Source of the DNA: Bacterioplanes sp.
Lineage (GTDB): Bacteria > Pseudomonadota > Gammaproteobacteria > Pseudomonadales > Oceanobacteraceae
Assembly (NCBI GenBank): GCA_014859445.1
Contig: JACUUC010000006.1
Location: 48,071 to 112,070, forward strand
DNA: 64,000 nucleotides
Direction of reading: 5' to 3'
Of this stretch, positions 1-10,529 are shown in pieces (the first letter of the stretch is position 1; the number at the start of each line of letters is the position of its first letter). Made by a program: the position numbers and the translations under genes. The notes below the pieces were generated by a model. It was not told where the DNA came from and searched no databases. It was given only the letters and a program-made list of their open reading frames with translations.

Positions 1-525
1 ATCGGCTGTAGCGATGAACGCAGCGATTTCGGTGGCGACCGCATCAGTTTGTTACGTGTCATGGACGCCGCCAACAATATTGCCTGCAACGGCCTGCCTT
101 TTCCGAATTTGCAAGGACAAGTGGTCGCGGACGATTACTGGGTCGATCAAGATACACAAGGCCGCTGGGGATTGTTTTGCCAAACATCTCACCAGAAAAA
201 CGCCCTGTTTGAGCCGCAGATGCTCGCTCAAGGCATCATCGCCTTACACGCCTTATATGGACAAAGCTCTGCTATTTCGCCCCTGAATGCGCGTAATGTC
301 GATCGTTACTCTCCACTTCATGAACTGGAAACAAACAGTATTGGTGACATCGACTGGCAACGCGTCTACGCCATTCGTATTGCTCTACTCAGTGAGGCCA
401 CCCTTGATTTAGGGCTGCAGCGTGCGCTACGACGTTTCGTCTTGCTTGATTCCGATACTTACGAATTTGACGATGGCATAAGCCGCAGTGTCATGACCAC
501 CACCATAACCCGAAACAGCTTTTAA
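1..525 (+). CDS. pilW: PilW-type minor pilin assembly protein (5' truncated by window edge)
   Basis: The frame is open from the first base and ends with TAA at 523-525. Only the C-terminal ~174 residues are present; the prepilin N-terminus lies outside the window. The fragment has the globular, Cys-containing character of PilW-family minor pilins but no motif that proves it alone. The call rests on position: it sits 11 bp upstream of a pilX-like gene, which is followed directly by pilY1, the order known from Pseudomonas-type fimT/pilV-pilW-pilX-pilY1 operons. Minor pilins prime assembly of the type IV pilus at the inner membrane and probably sit at its tip with PilY1. The gene is probably co-transcribed with the next two. 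An alternative is another minor pilin such as PilV, which is less likely given the order. Confidence 0.7.
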   Translation: MGCSDERSDFGGDRISLLRVMDAANNIACNGLPFPNLQGQVVADDYWVDQDTQGRWGLFCQTSHQKNALFEPQMLAQGIIALHALYGQSSAISPLNARNVDRYSPLHELETNSIGDIDWQRVYAIRIALLSEATLDLGLQRALRRFVLLDSDTYEFDDGISRSVMTTTITRNSF

Positions 526-536
526 GGAGAAAAGCC

Positions 537-1061
537 ATGAAACATCAATCCGGATCGGTGTTGCTGCTCACACTGGTGATGCTCACGGGCGTGACCATGA
601 TGGCCATGGTTGCGTTGCAGCGCTCCAGTGTACAGATTCGCATGGTCGGCAACAGTCAGATCAAAGAAGCCACTTTTCAAACGGCACTTAATGAATTGGA
701 TGCCAAATACCGCAGGCTTGGGCAAGAGGTTCAAGGCAGTAAGATGCTGATCGATGCACTTCGCAGCGTACAACTTGATCAAGATGGCAGCCCGCAGATT
801 AATCCAAACACCGGCAGCGTTGTATTTTTACCTGCCGCACTCACCCCAGAACAACATCCGGTGCGCGCATACTTAACCGTTTCCTCGCAAATTCAATACA
901 CAGGCAATGGTGCGCAGTTTAATCACAGCTTTGCCGATGACAGCAGCCAGACGTTGTTTCAGCAATATCGATTTTCGTTACTTGCTAACGCTGAAGCGCA
1001 ACACGTTATTGCCTCGCAACAAACGCTGGGTGTGTCGTATTTAGCCGCAAAAGGACAATAA
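537..1061 (+). CDS. pilX: PilX-type minor pilin
   Basis: This 174-residue protein starts with a short basic segment (MKHQSGSVLLL) followed by a long hydrophobic helix at about residues 6-28. That is the layout of the PilX N-terminal domain, which lacks the classical prepilin glycine-phenylalanine-glutamate site seen in major pilins. The rest is a soluble domain with no recognised motif. The start is supported by AAGGAG about 6 nt upstream of the ATG. It lies between pilW and pilY1 with a 1-bp gap to the latter, so the three are almost certainly one transcript. By family knowledge PilX is a minor pilin needed for pilus biogenesis and for incorporation of PilY1. The function here is inferred from context and N-terminal layout. 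Confidence 0.8.
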   Translation: MKHQSGSVLLLTLVMLTGVTMMAMVALQRSSVQIRMVGNSQIKEATFQTALNELDAKYRRLGQEVQGSKMLIDALRSVQLDQDGSPQINPNTGSVVFLPAALTPEQHPVRAYLTVSSQIQYTGNGAQFNHSFADDSSQTLFQQYRFSLLANAEAQHVIASQQTLGVSYLAAKGQ

Positions 1062-1062
1062 G

Positions 1063-4000
1063 ATGATAGGACATCGCTTAACCATCACCGCTGTATTTGC
1101 CAGCTTGCTACTCAGTGGACTGACGCAAACTCACGCAGATGACATTGAAATTTTCATGGGTGGCAATGCCCAAGCCACGCCGAATATTCTGTTTGTTTTC
1201 GACACATCACGTAGTATGTCCATTGATGAAGAAATCGACCTAGGCCCATACGACCCCAGCGTGACTTACCCTGTCCCTATCAACGGCTATGTACCCGACG
1301 GCTTATATCTTTCACGATCAACCGGTGTGCTCTACAACGGCAATGGCTCGACCGACACAGAAACCAACACCATCCGTAAAAATCGAATCCATCCCGACTC
1401 GATTCGTTGCCCGGGCGTCCTGAACAGTGTTGCACAAAGCGGCAGCTGGAGCGGCAAGCTGAAACGTTGGGAAAGCGGTCAAGGCTGGAGCGGGCCACTA
1501 TTGGCCACGTTTGGCTTATTGTACAGCACGCGCATGGATGCCAATGACATCCTCGATTGTGATCGTTCTAGCTACACGCACAATGGCAGCCAATACAACT
1601 ACATGACCAATCTGATTCATCACGCAAACACCCCCTACACCAACACTTGGTTACGTCGCATGACAGCCATTGACTGGATTGAAGGCTATTACAACCGCGT
1701 TTTCAGTGGTAATTATCTGAACTATCACTTAATGGCCAATAACAGCAGCACAAAATTCACGCTCGATCGCATGACCATTTCACGTTCGGCCGCCAAAGAT
1801 GCCCTTAACAGCGTCAGCAACATTAATTTAGGATTAATGAAATTTGATACCAGCAAAATTTTAGATTGGAGTGCTATTTTTGACGGGGGCGAAGGCGGAT
1901 TCATTGATATTCCGATTCAACCCATCGAGTCCATGCGCGCCACGTTTGCCGAAAAGGTCGACGCTTATTTTCCTTGGGGTGCTACACCACTGGTTGAAAG
2001 TTATCACGAAGCCATGCTGTATTTCACCGGAGGTCGCTTAAAATACGGCTTGGATACCCATTCGCGTCAACCGGGTAATATTGTTGATCGCCAAAATACC
2101 AATCTGGGCGGCACCAAAGGTCTGATTATTTCCGATATCGGCGGACGCTACATTCACACACCCAGCGTACCCGAATCGTATGATGCCGTGACCAAACGCT
2201 ATCATGCTCCCACAGTGGCCGAATGCACGGCCAGTGAAATCATTCTATTTACTGACGGCTTTCCAAATAAGGACACCTCCAGTAATGCCGCGATTCGCGA
2301 ACTCATCAAAGACATGCCGCTTCCCTTAGGATTATCAAGAAATTGTGGCGGCGAAGGCGGCTGTGGTCGTGAGTTAGCCTATTATCTGGCCAATACCGAT
2401 CATCATCCAGATGTTCCCGGAGTGCAACGCATCCGAACCCACACCATTGGTAGCTTTTTACGCGGTAACGAAGGCGGTAAGGCCAAAACGCTGCTACGTG
2501 AAATTGCCTATTACGGCGATGGCAAATACATTGAAGCCGACGATTACGTCAGTCTACGACAAGCCATCGAAGACTTACTCACTGCGTCATTGGAGACACC
2601 ATCCACCTTTACGGCACCGACTGTCACCATCAATTCATTCAACAGTTTTGATCACAGTGACGAAATCTACTTTTCGGTTTTCCGACCAAGTTCAACCCAA
2701 CGCTGGCAAGGAAACCTTAAACGCTACCGTTTAAATGATCGCGGTGTCATTGTTGATACCCATGGCAATCCCGCCATCAACAGCAAGGGGTTCTTTCATG
2801 ATAATGCGCACAGTATTTGGACACTAGGAAACGAGCCTGATGGCGCCAATGTGGCATCTGGGGGCGCAGCAAGCCGACTCATCTTGCCGCGCAACGTGTT
2901 CACAACCGATGGCACTCAGGTACGGCCCTTATCAACGTCGCTCGCCAGTGTCAGTAAAGCTCGTTTAGGCATCGAACACCAAACCGATGACTATCGACAG
3001 CGGCTAATTCGCTGGGCCATGGGCATCAATGAAGATGATAGCCCTCGTACCAGCATGGAAGATCCATTACACAGCCAGCCGTTGGTTATACATTATGGTC
3101 CTGACGACAGCATCGTGTTGATCTCGACCAACAGTGGCTTTATTCATGCGTTTTCTACCGACGAGACTTGGCCCAAAGAGCATTTTTCGCTCATCCCGCA
3201 AGAGCTATTAGACAATCTCGATGCCTACTACTCTGGGGGCAATGCGGGTGAGCTGAAACGTTACGGTATGGATGGCCAGATGACGCACTGGCATATCGAT
3301 CACAACCGCAACGGCATCGTCGACGGCAACGACAAAGTCTATTTATTTGTCGGGATGCGTCGCGGTGGACATAGCTATTATGCGCTTGATATCACCGAAC
3401 GCAGTCAACCTAAAATCGTTTGGCAAATTCATGGGGAGTATCCCGCTCATCGCATCAATGCACCGACGGTAACACCCGGTTTTGAACGGCTTGGGCAAAC
3501 CTGGTCAGCTTTGATTCCTGCCGAAATCATGTGGCAAGGGCAGCGTAAAACGGTGCTATTCACCAGTGGTGGTTATGACATCCGTGAAGATGGTACCGAC
3601 ATGAGTGGGCCCAGCCAACGTCTAGCTCATGCTCAAGGCAACACGCTGTATATGATTGACGCACTCACAGGCAAACCACTCTGGAATGCGTACGATCATG
3701 CCACCTTAACCGACACCATGAGCAGCAGCTTCGTCAGCAACCCAGTACCCGTTGATCGAAATAACAATGGTTTGATTGATTTGCTGTACGCAGCGGATGT
3801 CGGAGGTCGCGTATGGCGATTTGATATTAACGAAGATGGCAATACCCCAGTCAGCTTTGCCAAAGGTGGTGTGATTGCCGATTTAAACGATGACACCACA
3901 CTTGGCAACCGTCGTTTCTATAACAGCCCTGATATTTCTTATTATCGCAATAATGGCGATGACTTTGTACTGATCAGTATCGGTTCTGGCTATCGAGCCC

Positions 4001-4539
4001 ATCCATTGTATAACGGCGTGCAAGACTATCACTTCTTGATCAAAGATCGTCATGCCAAAGAAACGCCCGATGACTACCAAGCCATCACCTTGAATGATCT
4101 AAAAGAGTGGGGGCAAGATGACAGCGAACACGGTTGGTATGTATCGCTACGCTACGGTGAGAAAGTGCTTGCTAATTCCTCGACGTTACGCGGAACCGTT
4201 GCGTTCACCACCTACACTCCGAACGATCCAGCCACCACGGTCGCCTGCGATGGTGATTTAGGTACCGCCCGCATGTACACCTTGGATATCCACAGCAAAG
4301 GACAACAAGCAAAAACGGAACAGGTCTTACAACAAACGGGCATTCCCCCCACTCCGGTGATCATTACCCCCAGCAATCCGATCCATCAACCTGAAACACC
4401 ACCAGGAGAGGAAACACCACCCCCCCTCGACTGCCAAAGCTTTGGCAGCCAACTGCTGGTTGGTCCAGAAGCCATTGCCGCCGATTTAAACCGCTGCGGT
4501 CAAATTCGACGTACGTTTTGGCGGGAAAAACCGCTCTAA
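1063..4539 (+). CDS. pilY1: PilY1-family type IV pilus tip adhesin / retraction regulator
   Basis: A 1158-residue protein with a signal peptide (about residues 1-25, ending THA). Residues ~40-500 hold a von Willebrand A-like region: the MIDAS-type D47-x-S49-x-S51 follows a hydrophobic strand (NILFVF). The C-terminal half is the PilC/PilY1 beta-propeller, with calcium-loop-like DxNxNGxxD stretches near residues 746 and 898; the latter precedes AADVGGRVWRFD, a typical propeller blade. A Pro/Thr-rich linker lies near residue 1105-1125. Family knowledge: PilY1 sits at the pilus tip, binds Ca2+ to control retraction, acts in adhesion and surface sensing, and needs the minor pilins encoded just upstream. 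A strong terminator follows, and no pilE-like gene comes after it here, unlike some Pseudomonas operons. Confidence 0.92.
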   Translation: MIGHRLTITAVFASLLLSGLTQTHADDIEIFMGGNAQATPNILFVFDTSRSMSIDEEIDLGPYDPSVTYPVPINGYVPDGLYLSRSTGVLYNGNGSTDTETNTIRKNRIHPDSIRCPGVLNSVAQSGSWSGKLKRWESGQGWSGPLLATFGLLYSTRMDANDILDCDRSSYTHNGSQYNYMTNLIHHANTPYTNTWLRRMTAIDWIEGYYNRVFSGNYLNYHLMANNSSTKFTLDRMTISRSAAKDALNSVSNINLGLMKFDTSKILDWSAIFDGGEGGFIDIPIQPIESMRATFAEKVDAYFPWGATPLVESYHEAMLYFTGGRLKYGLDTHSRQPGNIVDRQNTNLGGTKGLIISDIGGRYIHTPSVPESYDAVTKRYHAPTVAECTASEIILFTDGFPNKDTSSNAAIRELIKDMPLPLGLSRNCGGEGGCGRELAYYLANTDHHPDVPGVQRIRTHTIGSFLRGNEGGKAKTLLREIAYYGDGKYIEADDYVSLRQAIEDLLTASLETPSTFTAPTVTINSFNSFDHSDEIYFSVFRPSSTQRWQGNLKRYRLNDRGVIVDTHGNPAINSKGFFHDNAHSIWTLGNEPDGANVASGGAASRLILPRNVFTTDGTQVRPLSTSLASVSKARLGIEHQTDDYRQRLIRWAMGINEDDSPRTSMEDPLHSQPLVIHYGPDDSIVLISTNSGFIHAFSTDETWPKEHFSLIPQELLDNLDAYYSGGNAGELKRYGMDGQMTHWHIDHNRNGIVDGNDKVYLFVGMRRGGHSYYALDITERSQPKIVWQIHGEYPAHRINAPTVTPGFERLGQTWSALIPAEIMWQGQRKTVLFTSGGYDIREDGTDMSGPSQRLAHAQGNTLYMIDALTGKPLWNAYDHATLTDTMSSSFVSNPVPVDRNNNGLIDLLYAADVGGRVWRFDINEDGNTPVSFAKGGVIADLNDDTTLGNRRFYNSPDISYYRNNGDDFVLISIGSGYRAHPLYNGVQDYHFLIKDRHAKETPDDYQAITLNDLKEWGQDDSEHGWYVSLRYGEKVLANSSTLRGTVAFTTYTPNDPATTVACDGDLGTARMYTLDIHSKGQQAKTEQVLQQTGIPPTPVIITPSNPIHQPETPPGEETPPPLDCQSFGSQLLVGPEAIAADLNRCGQIRRTFWREKPL

Positions 4540-4548
4540 TAGCACGAC

Positions 4549-4587
4549 AAAAAGCCCTCGCATCAATGACTGACCGAGGGCTTTTTT
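4549..4587 (+). terminator. Rho-independent terminator of the pilW-pilX-pilY1 operon
   Basis: AGCCCTCG at 4553-4560 pairs with CGAGGGCT at 4575-4582, and a run of T follows at 4582-4587. An A-run on the 5' side means it could also end transcription from the converging ispH side. Confidence 0.85.
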
Positions 4588-4666
4588 GTGTCTGGATGAT
4601 CGTTTTAATCGCTGTTTCGACAATCGCGTGGACACTCTACGGACTGCCAAAAAATGGCTCTGCACC

Positions 4667-5614
4667 TTATTCAATCGTCGTTAAGCGCAGCTCTTTTGGT
4701 AATGAAAACACCACATTTTCAGGAATGCCTTGCAGCTCTTGCGGTTCTTCACCACCTAAACTGATCAGTTTTTGTATCACTTCTTGCACCAAGACATCGG
4801 GGGCTGAGGCACCGGCAGTCACCCCCACGGCATGAACACCTTGCAACCATGACGGATCAATTTCGGCCGCATTATCAATCAAAAAGGCACGTGCTCCCAT
4901 ACGCTCACCCAGCTCTCGTAGTCGATTTGAGTTTGAACTGTTGGGAGAACCCACCACCAACAACAAATCACAGTCGGCGGCTAAGGTTTTTACGGCATCT
5001 TGACGGTTTTGTGTGGCATAGCAAATGTCGTCTTTACGCGGCCCTTCAATGGCCGGAAACTTCGCCCGTAATGCATCAATCACCCGTGCGGTATCGTCCA
5101 TCGACAGTGTGGTTTGGGTGACATAGGACAATTTGTTTGGATTATTGACCACCAGCTCTGCCACATCGGCTTCGTCTTCGACCAAATAAATATGCCCACC
5201 AAGGCGACCATCATACTGCCCCATTGTGCCTTCCACTTCAGGGTGCCCTTTGTGGCCAATAAGGATGCACTCGCTGCCGTCAGCACTGTAGCGAGTGACT
5301 TCCAAATGCACCTTGGTCACCAATGGACACGTCGCATCAAATACGCGCAAACCACGTTCATCCGCTTGCTGACGAACGGCCTGCGATACGCCGTGCGCCG
5401 AAAAGATCACAATGCTGTTGTCCGGTACTTCGTGCAGCTCGTCCACAAAGATCGCACCGCGTTCACGCAAGCCATTCACCACAAATTTGTTGTGTACGAC
5501 CTCATGTCGAACATAAATGGGTGGCTCAAACAAATCCAACGCTCGATTGACAATATCAATGGCGCGATCAACACCCGCGCAAAAACCGCGCGGATTGGCC
5601 AGCTTAATTTGCAT
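4667..5614 (-). CDS. ispH: 4-hydroxy-3-methylbut-2-enyl diphosphate reductase
   Basis: The last enzyme of the MEP pathway reduces HMBPP to IPP and DMAPP with a [4Fe-4S] cluster. From the ATG at 5614 the protein has 315 residues. The three cluster cysteines are visible as C12 (RGFCAG), C96 (DATCPLV) and C198 (DDICYA), matching the family spacing. The [10 protein letters not shown] substrate motif is also present. I chose this start because the longer frame to 5695 adds 27 residues with no family character. It overlaps the 3' end of fkpB by 11 bp, so translation is probably coupled. It is the last gene of the ribF-ileS-lspA-fkpB-ispH run and converges on the pil operon terminator. Confidence 0.97.
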   Translation of the reverse strand: MQIKLANPRGFCAGVDRAIDIVNRALDLFEPPIYVRHEVVHNKFVVNGLRERGAIFVDELHEVPDNSIVIFSAHGVSQAVRQQADERGLRVFDATCPLVTKVHLEVTRYSADGSECILIGHKGHPEVEGTMGQYDGRLGGHIYLVEDEADVAELVVNNPNKLSYVTQTTLSMDDTARVIDALRAKFPAIEGPRKDDICYATQNRQDAVKTLAADCDLLLVVGSPNSSNSNRLRELGERMGARAFLIDNAAEIDPSWLQGVHAVGVTAGASAPDVLVQEVIQKLISLGGEEPQELQGIPENVVFSLPKELRLTTIE

Positions 5615-6047
5615 CGCGCACCTCAAGGATTTGTACTTCAAATTGCAGCGTTTGCCCGGCCAATGGATGATTAAAATCCACCGTGACCCAATCACCTTGA
5701 ACAGCGCTAATAACGCCTGGTAGTTCAGCCCCTTGCGCGTCTGCGAATGACACCATCAAGCCAGGAGCAACCGGCATATCCACCGCAAAACTGCTGCGTT
5801 TCATTTCTTGAATATTTTGCGGATTGGGCTGCCCAAAGGCTTGTTCAGGAGGTACGTCAAACGTCTGATGGTCGCCGACTTTCAAGCCCAACAACAAGCG
5901 CTCAAACCCTTCTAATAGATTGCCATCCCCGATGGTTAATGAGGCGGGTTTTTGCTCGAAGGTCGAATCAATAATCTGACCGTCAGCCATCTTCAAGGCA
6001 AAGTTCAAGGTCACTTGACTGTTATTGCTAATGCTTGCTAACGACAT
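5604..6047 (-). CDS. fkpB: FKBP-type peptidyl-prolyl isomerase, SlyD/FkpB-like
   Basis: A 147-residue cytoplasmic protein with a single FKBP fold of the SlyD-like type. It shows the early DGQIIDSTF strand, the GLKVGD turn, and the insert-in-flap region ([10 protein letters not shown] ... EM) typical of FkpB. There is no His-rich metal-binding tail, which separates it from SlyD itself. It probably speeds cis/trans isomerisation of prolyl bonds and may act as a weak chaperone. Position between lspA and ispH is the standard FkpB location in gammaproteobacteria, with a 23-bp gap to lspA and an 11-bp overlap with ispH. Confidence 0.92.
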   Translation of the reverse strand: MSLASISNNSQVTLNFALKMADGQIIDSTFEQKPASLTIGDGNLLEGFERLLLGLKVGDHQTFDVPPEQAFGQPNPQNIQEMKRSSFAVDMPVAPGLMVSFADAQGAELPGVISAVQGDWVTVDFNHPLAGQTLQFEVQILEVRDAN

Positions 6048-6070
6048 GATTCATACTCTCTAGTTACACA

Positions 6071-6586
6071 TTAAGACGATGAGTTATTCGCACTGGCGCC
6101 ACGACGCATGTCACGAATCACATCCACAATCATCATCGCCGCACCGACACTGATGGCCGAATCAGCGATGTTAAAGGCCGGAAAAAAACGCCCGTTGTAA
6201 TGTACGGAAATAAAATCAATGACATAGCCATACACCACCCGATCGAACAAGTTGCCGACCGCGCCCCCCAAAATCAAGGCTAATGCCACAGGCAGCCAGA
6301 CTTGCTCGCGTGGCGTCCGTACGATCCACACCACCAGCATCACGCTGACACCAGCGGCAATCAACGATAAAAAACAGCGTTGCCAACCCGGCTGATTGGC
6401 AAGCATGCTGAACGCCGCACCAGGGTTATGCAACAAGGTAAAGTCCAGCACGGGTAATATTTCAACCGGACGAGCGTAGATTAACCACGCCGACGCCATT
6501 TGCTTGGTCGCGATGTCCAGCACAAACACCAGTAAGGACAACCACAACCACCGCACGGCCGATTGATTGATAGTGGGTAACGTCAT
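6071..6586 (-). CDS. lspA: Lipoprotein signal peptidase (signal peptidase II)
   Basis: A 171-residue inner-membrane aspartyl protease that removes signal peptides from prolipoproteins after lipidation. Four hydrophobic segments can be seen. The two catalytic aspartates are D115 in GNLFDR and D142 in FNIADS, and the conserved NPGAAFS stretch is near residue 54. It starts 3 bp after the ileS stop codon, so the two are translationally linked. The length is normal for the family. The lipoprotein-type RlpA at 36.8 kb would be one of its substrates. Confidence 0.97.
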   Translation of the reverse strand: MTLPTINQSAVRWLWLSLLVFVLDIATKQMASAWLIYARPVEILPVLDFTLLHNPGAAFSMLANQPGWQRCFLSLIAAGVSVMLVVWIVRTPREQVWLPVALALILGGAVGNLFDRVVYGYVIDFISVHYNGRFFPAFNIADSAISVGAAMMIVDVIRDMRRGASANNSSS

Positions 6587-6589
6587 GAT

Positions 6590-9481
6590 TTAAGCAAAGC
6601 GACGGACTTCACCATCGCCCTCCACGTTTTCAACACAACGACCACACAAGGTTGGATGCGCAGCATGCTGCCCGATGTCATCGCTGTGATGCCAGCAGCG
6701 CTCACACTTTTCATGCTCTGATGGGAGCACCGCAACTCGCAGCGACGCCAGTTCGGTGGCATCGCCACCTTCATCGCTCAACGGATGCAAGTGCACCGCC
6801 GAGGTAATCAAGACAAAACGCAATTCATCGTCCAGTGAAGACAAGGCGTCCAATAACTCAGGTGCCGCATACAAATCAATGACGGCACCCAAGCTGGCAC
6901 CGATGGTTTTATCATTGCGCGCTTTTTCCAGAGCGCCGTTCACGGCTTCTTTGACATCCATGATGGTACGCCAGAACGCGTCGTCTTGCTGACGAGCGAG
7001 CTGCGGGAAGCCATCATACCACTCGGCCAATTGCGCCGACGCTAGGCGTTCGCCTGGCAAACACTGCCAAATCTCTTCCGCCGTAAACGACAAGATAGGC
7101 GCAATCCAACGCACCATGGCTTCCACCACGTGATACAGGGCCGTTTGCGCACTGCGACGCGGTAAACTATCGGCTTTGCAGGTGTACTGACGGTCTTTAA
7201 TGATGTCGAGATAAAACGCACCCAATTCCGTCACACAGAAATTCATCAGGGCTTTGGTCAAGCCTTTGAAATCGTACTGCTGATAGTAGGCAATCACACT
7301 GCGTTGCAGGGTTTCCGTGTGGGCCACCATCCATGCATCCAATGGTAGCAAGTCGGCACCACTGACCAAGTCGGTTTTCGGGTTAAAGCCATTCAAATTG
7401 GCCAACAAGAAACGACAGGTATTTCGCACACGGCGATAGGCATCGGCATTGCGCTTGAGAATTTCGTCCGAGACCGTCATTTCACTGCTGTAATCGGTGT
7501 CGGCCACCCACCAACGCAAAATATCCGCACCCAGTTCATTGATCTTTGCTTGTGGTTCAATGGTATTACCCAGCGATTTGGACATCTTTCGTCCTTGCCC
7601 ATCCACCGTAAAACCATGGGTTAACGCCGTATGGTAAGGTGCTTTACCATACGCTGCCACACTGGTCAGTAATGAGCTTTGGAACCAGCCACGGTGTTGA
7701 TCCGATCCTTCCAAGTACAAATCGGCCGGCATGCGCAACTCGTCGCGCTCCGCACACACCGCCGTGTGCGTCACACCCGAATCGAACCACACATCCAGCG
7801 TGTCGAGCACCTTGTGGTAGTGTTTTGCATCCTCACCCAATAAGGTTTCAGGATCCAAATCAAACCACGCATCAATGCCCTGTTCTTCTACCAATGCGGC
7901 GACTTGTTCAATCAAGGACGCACTATTGGGATGCAAGGCACTGCTTTCGTTATGAACAAATAACGCAATCGGCACACCCCATGTGCGTTGACGTGAGATA
8001 CACCAATCAGGGCGGTCGGTCATCATGCTTTCAATACGCGACTTACCCCAGCTAGGACGCCAGCTGACGTGGTTCTCAACCTGCTCCATCGCCTGCGGCA
8101 ATAAGCCTGCTTGATTCATGCTGATAAACCACTGCGGTGTGGCACGGAAAATGATGGGCGTTTTATGACGCCAGCAGTGCGGATAACTGTGTACGATGTT
8201 TTCTTTTTTCAGCAATGCGCCTTTTTCTGCCAGTAACGCCAGCACACGGAAATTGCCTTTATCGGCCGTACTTAAACCACTCAGTTCTAAGGCATCGAGC
8301 GCTGGCGTACTGATAAAGCAACCGTTACCACCGACCAACATATCATCGGATTTGACGTCAAAGCGCTTAGACACCACAAAGTCATCCGCACCGTGCATCG
8401 GTGCGGTATGCACAGAACCAGTACCCGACTCCGCCGTCACGTGATCACCGGTAATGATCGGTACCATTTTTGCACGGCCATCCGCCGCTGGCATAAACGG
8501 GTGCTGTACTACGAAAGGCGCAGCAGCCTGTCCATCGAGCTGACCAAAAGCAGCACCTTTCGCGGTAGCAACAACCTCAAAACCGTCTGCGGTAATGCCA
8601 TAGCGCTGCATCGCATCATTGACCAGATCCGCCGCGAGCAGAAGAATTTCATCCTGCTCTTTCAGCCATACCAGCGAGTATTCCAGAGTCGGGTGCACAG
8701 ACACCGCTTCGTTAGCTGGCAGTGTCCATGGGGTCGTCGTCCAGATAACGATACTGATTGTTTTTGTCGCTAACGATTCATCGGCGGCAAAGGCTTTTAG
8801 TAAGGCAGCGGTATCGGCAAAAGCGAATTTAACATCAATGGCAATGGATTTTTTGTCTTGGTATTCCACTTCCGCTTCCGCCAAGGCGGAACCACAATCG
8901 CTGCACCAGTTAACGGGTTTGAAGCCCTTGTGCAAATGACCGTTGTCGATGATTTTGCCCAACGTACGAATGATGTTGGCTTCAAATTTAAAATCCATGG
9001 TTAAGTATGGATTGTCCCAATCACCCAACACCATCAAGCGTTTAAAATCGGCACGCTGTCCGTCCACTTGCTCGGCGGCATAGCTGCGGCATTCGCGACG
9101 AAACTCGCTGGCGGATACCTTATCGCCAACTTTACCGATTTTTTCTTCGACTTTTAATTCAATAGGCAAACCATGGCAATCCCAGCCGGGGACATACGGC
9201 GCATCTTTGCCAGACAAGGTTTGCGACTTAACGATGATGTCTTTGAGGATTTTATTCACCGCATGGCCAATGTGAATCTTACCATTGGCGTACGGAGGGC
9301 CATCGTGCAGAATGAACTGTTCACGTCCTGCCCGCGCCGCGCGAATTTGTTGGTACAAGCCAATCTCTTCCCAGCGAGCCAACATGTCAGGCTCACGTTT
9401 CGCTAAATTGCCGCGCATCGGAAAATCCGTGTCCGGCAGGTTCAGCGTCGATTTGTATTGGCTTTCTACTTTCTCATTCAT
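6590..9481 (-). CDS. ileS: Isoleucyl-tRNA synthetase
   Basis: A 963-residue class I aminoacyl-tRNA synthetase. The HIGH signature is at residues 70-73 and KMSKS at about 632-636. The long insert between them is the CP1 editing domain that clears misactivated valine. The C-terminus carries the zinc-binding pair of CxxC knuckles (CERC ... CGRC) typical of the bacterial type I enzyme, which is normally mupirocin-sensitive. It lies 33 bp from ribF upstream and 3 bp from lspA downstream. The ribF-ileS-lspA order is highly conserved in proteobacteria. Nothing unusual is seen. Confidence 0.98.
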   Translation of the reverse strand: MNEKVESQYKSTLNLPDTDFPMRGNLAKREPDMLARWEEIGLYQQIRAARAGREQFILHDGPPYANGKIHIGHAVNKILKDIIVKSQTLSGKDAPYVPGWDCHGLPIELKVEEKIGKVGDKVSASEFRRECRSYAAEQVDGQRADFKRLMVLGDWDNPYLTMDFKFEANIIRTLGKIIDNGHLHKGFKPVNWCSDCGSALAEAEVEYQDKKSIAIDVKFAFADTAALLKAFAADESLATKTISIVIWTTTPWTLPANEAVSVHPTLEYSLVWLKEQDEILLLAADLVNDAMQRYGITADGFEVVATAKGAAFGQLDGQAAAPFVVQHPFMPAADGRAKMVPIITGDHVTAESGTGSVHTAPMHGADDFVVSKRFDVKSDDMLVGGNGCFISTPALDALELSGLSTADKGNFRVLALLAEKGALLKKENIVHSYPHCWRHKTPIIFRATPQWFISMNQAGLLPQAMEQVENHVSWRPSWGKSRIESMMTDRPDWCISRQRTWGVPIALFVHNESSALHPNSASLIEQVAALVEEQGIDAWFDLDPETLLGEDAKHYHKVLDTLDVWFDSGVTHTAVCAERDELRMPADLYLEGSDQHRGWFQSSLLTSVAAYGKAPYHTALTHGFTVDGQGRKMSKSLGNTIEPQAKINELGADILRWWVADTDYSSEMTVSDEILKRNADAYRRVRNTCRFLLANLNGFNPKTDLVSGADLLPLDAWMVAHTETLQRSVIAYYQQYDFKGLTKALMNFCVTELGAFYLDIIKDRQYTCKADSLPRRSAQTALYHVVEAMVRWIAPILSFTAEEIWQCLPGERLASAQLAEWYDGFPQLARQQDDAFWRTIMDVKEAVNGALEKARNDKTIGASLGAVIDLYAAPELLDALSSLDDELRFVLITSAVHLHPLSDEGGDATELASLRVAVLPSEHEKCERCWHHSDDIGQHAAHPTLCGRCVENVEGDGEVRRFA

Positions 9482-9514
9482 ATTGGCGTCACTTTTTGAA
9501 AGACGAATTGCGAT

Positions 9515-10456
9515 TCAATTTACTAAGGCTGAAAAATACTGCTGGGCAGTGTGCTTATCGTGTTCGATGGCCGCACTCAGCTCGGTGAAATCATGAAATT
9601 TTTTCTCATCACGAATTTTATGTAAAAATTCGACGGTTAAATGCTGGCGATACAAATCACCATTAAAATCCAACACATGCACTTCTAGTGACGGTTCCGG
9701 TGTGCCACTGACCGTTGGCTTCACACCCACATTCGCCACACCGTGATAACACGTACCACGTTCTTCATGCACAACCGAGACCGCATACACACCCGTCAAA
9801 GGCAAAGCACGGCGTTTTACCATCACATTGGCGGTCGGCGTGTTGAGTGTGCGTCCCAGTTGGCGACCGTAAGCAATACGTCCCGACATGCGATAAGGCC
9901 GCCCCAGCAAATGCGCTACACGCGCTAAGTTATTACTGGCTAACTCGCTGCGTACGCGGGTACTGCTAATGCGTTCGCTGTCCCATTCATGCGTCGGGGT
10001 ATCTTGCACCTCGAACTGATGACGCTGTCCTGCGGCCACTAACGCCGCATAATCACCGCGACGATCACAACCGAAGCGAAAATCATCACCCACAATCAAG
10101 TGCTGCACTTTAAGCGCATTCACCAGAATGTGCTCAATAAAGTCATCGGCCGACATGGAGCGTAATGCCTGATTAAACGGCAAGCACAAGACATAATCGA
10201 CACCTTGCTGCCGTAAGTCGTCGATTTTCTCACGCATGTTGGCCAATCGCGGCGGCGCCGCTTCCGGCGCAAAAAACTCACGCGGCTGTGGTTCAAACAA
10301 CATCACCAACGTGGGTGCCGACAAACGCTGAGCCTGAGCACGTAACGTTTGCAAAATGGCTTGATGCCCCAAATGAACACCGTCAAAATTCCCGATGGTT
10401 GCTACACAACCAGAGAATGATGTTGGTACATTGTGCAAACCACGCAAAACGCGCAT
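9515..10456 (-). CDS. ribF: Bifunctional riboflavin kinase / FAD synthetase
   Basis: A 313-residue enzyme that phosphorylates riboflavin to FMN and adenylates FMN to FAD. The N-terminal nucleotidyltransferase domain shows GNFDGVHLGHQ near residue 22 and the ISSTRVR motif near residue 163. The C-terminal riboflavin kinase domain carries the GRTLNTPTAN loop. Length is normal. The ATG at 10456 gives the family N-terminus MRVLRGL. It is the first gene of the ribF-ileS-lspA-fkpB-ispH run, 73 bp from murJ, and may be transcribed with it. I see no FMN riboswitch upstream. Confidence 0.96.
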   Translation of the reverse strand: MRVLRGLHNVPTSFSGCVATIGNFDGVHLGHQAILQTLRAQAQRLSAPTLVMLFEPQPREFFAPEAAPPRLANMREKIDDLRQQGVDYVLCLPFNQALRSMSADDFIEHILVNALKVQHLIVGDDFRFGCDRRGDYAALVAAGQRHQFEVQDTPTHEWDSERISSTRVRSELASNNLARVAHLLGRPYRMSGRIAYGRQLGRTLNTPTANVMVKRRALPLTGVYAVSVVHEERGTCYHGVANVGVKPTVSGTPEPSLEVHVLDFNGDLYRQHLTVEFLHKIRDEKKFHDFTELSAAIEHDKHTAQQYFSALVN

Positions 10457-10529
10457 GAGACCGTATCCCGTAAATAAAGGGCTGAATTATAGCCAACTGC
10501 AAGCGGCAGTAACAGCTTTCACCACCCGA

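Noticed and set aside
4588..4666. A pilE gene after pilY1
   Set aside because: Only 79 bp lie between the terminator and ispH, with no pilin-like frame.
5114..5674. 186-residue open frame antisense to ispH and fkpB
   Set aside because: It lies fully within two clearly identified genes and shows no motifs.
9400..10520. FMN riboswitch ahead of ribF
   Set aside because: The upstream sequence is only about 70 bp to murJ and has no conserved FMN-aptamer blocks.
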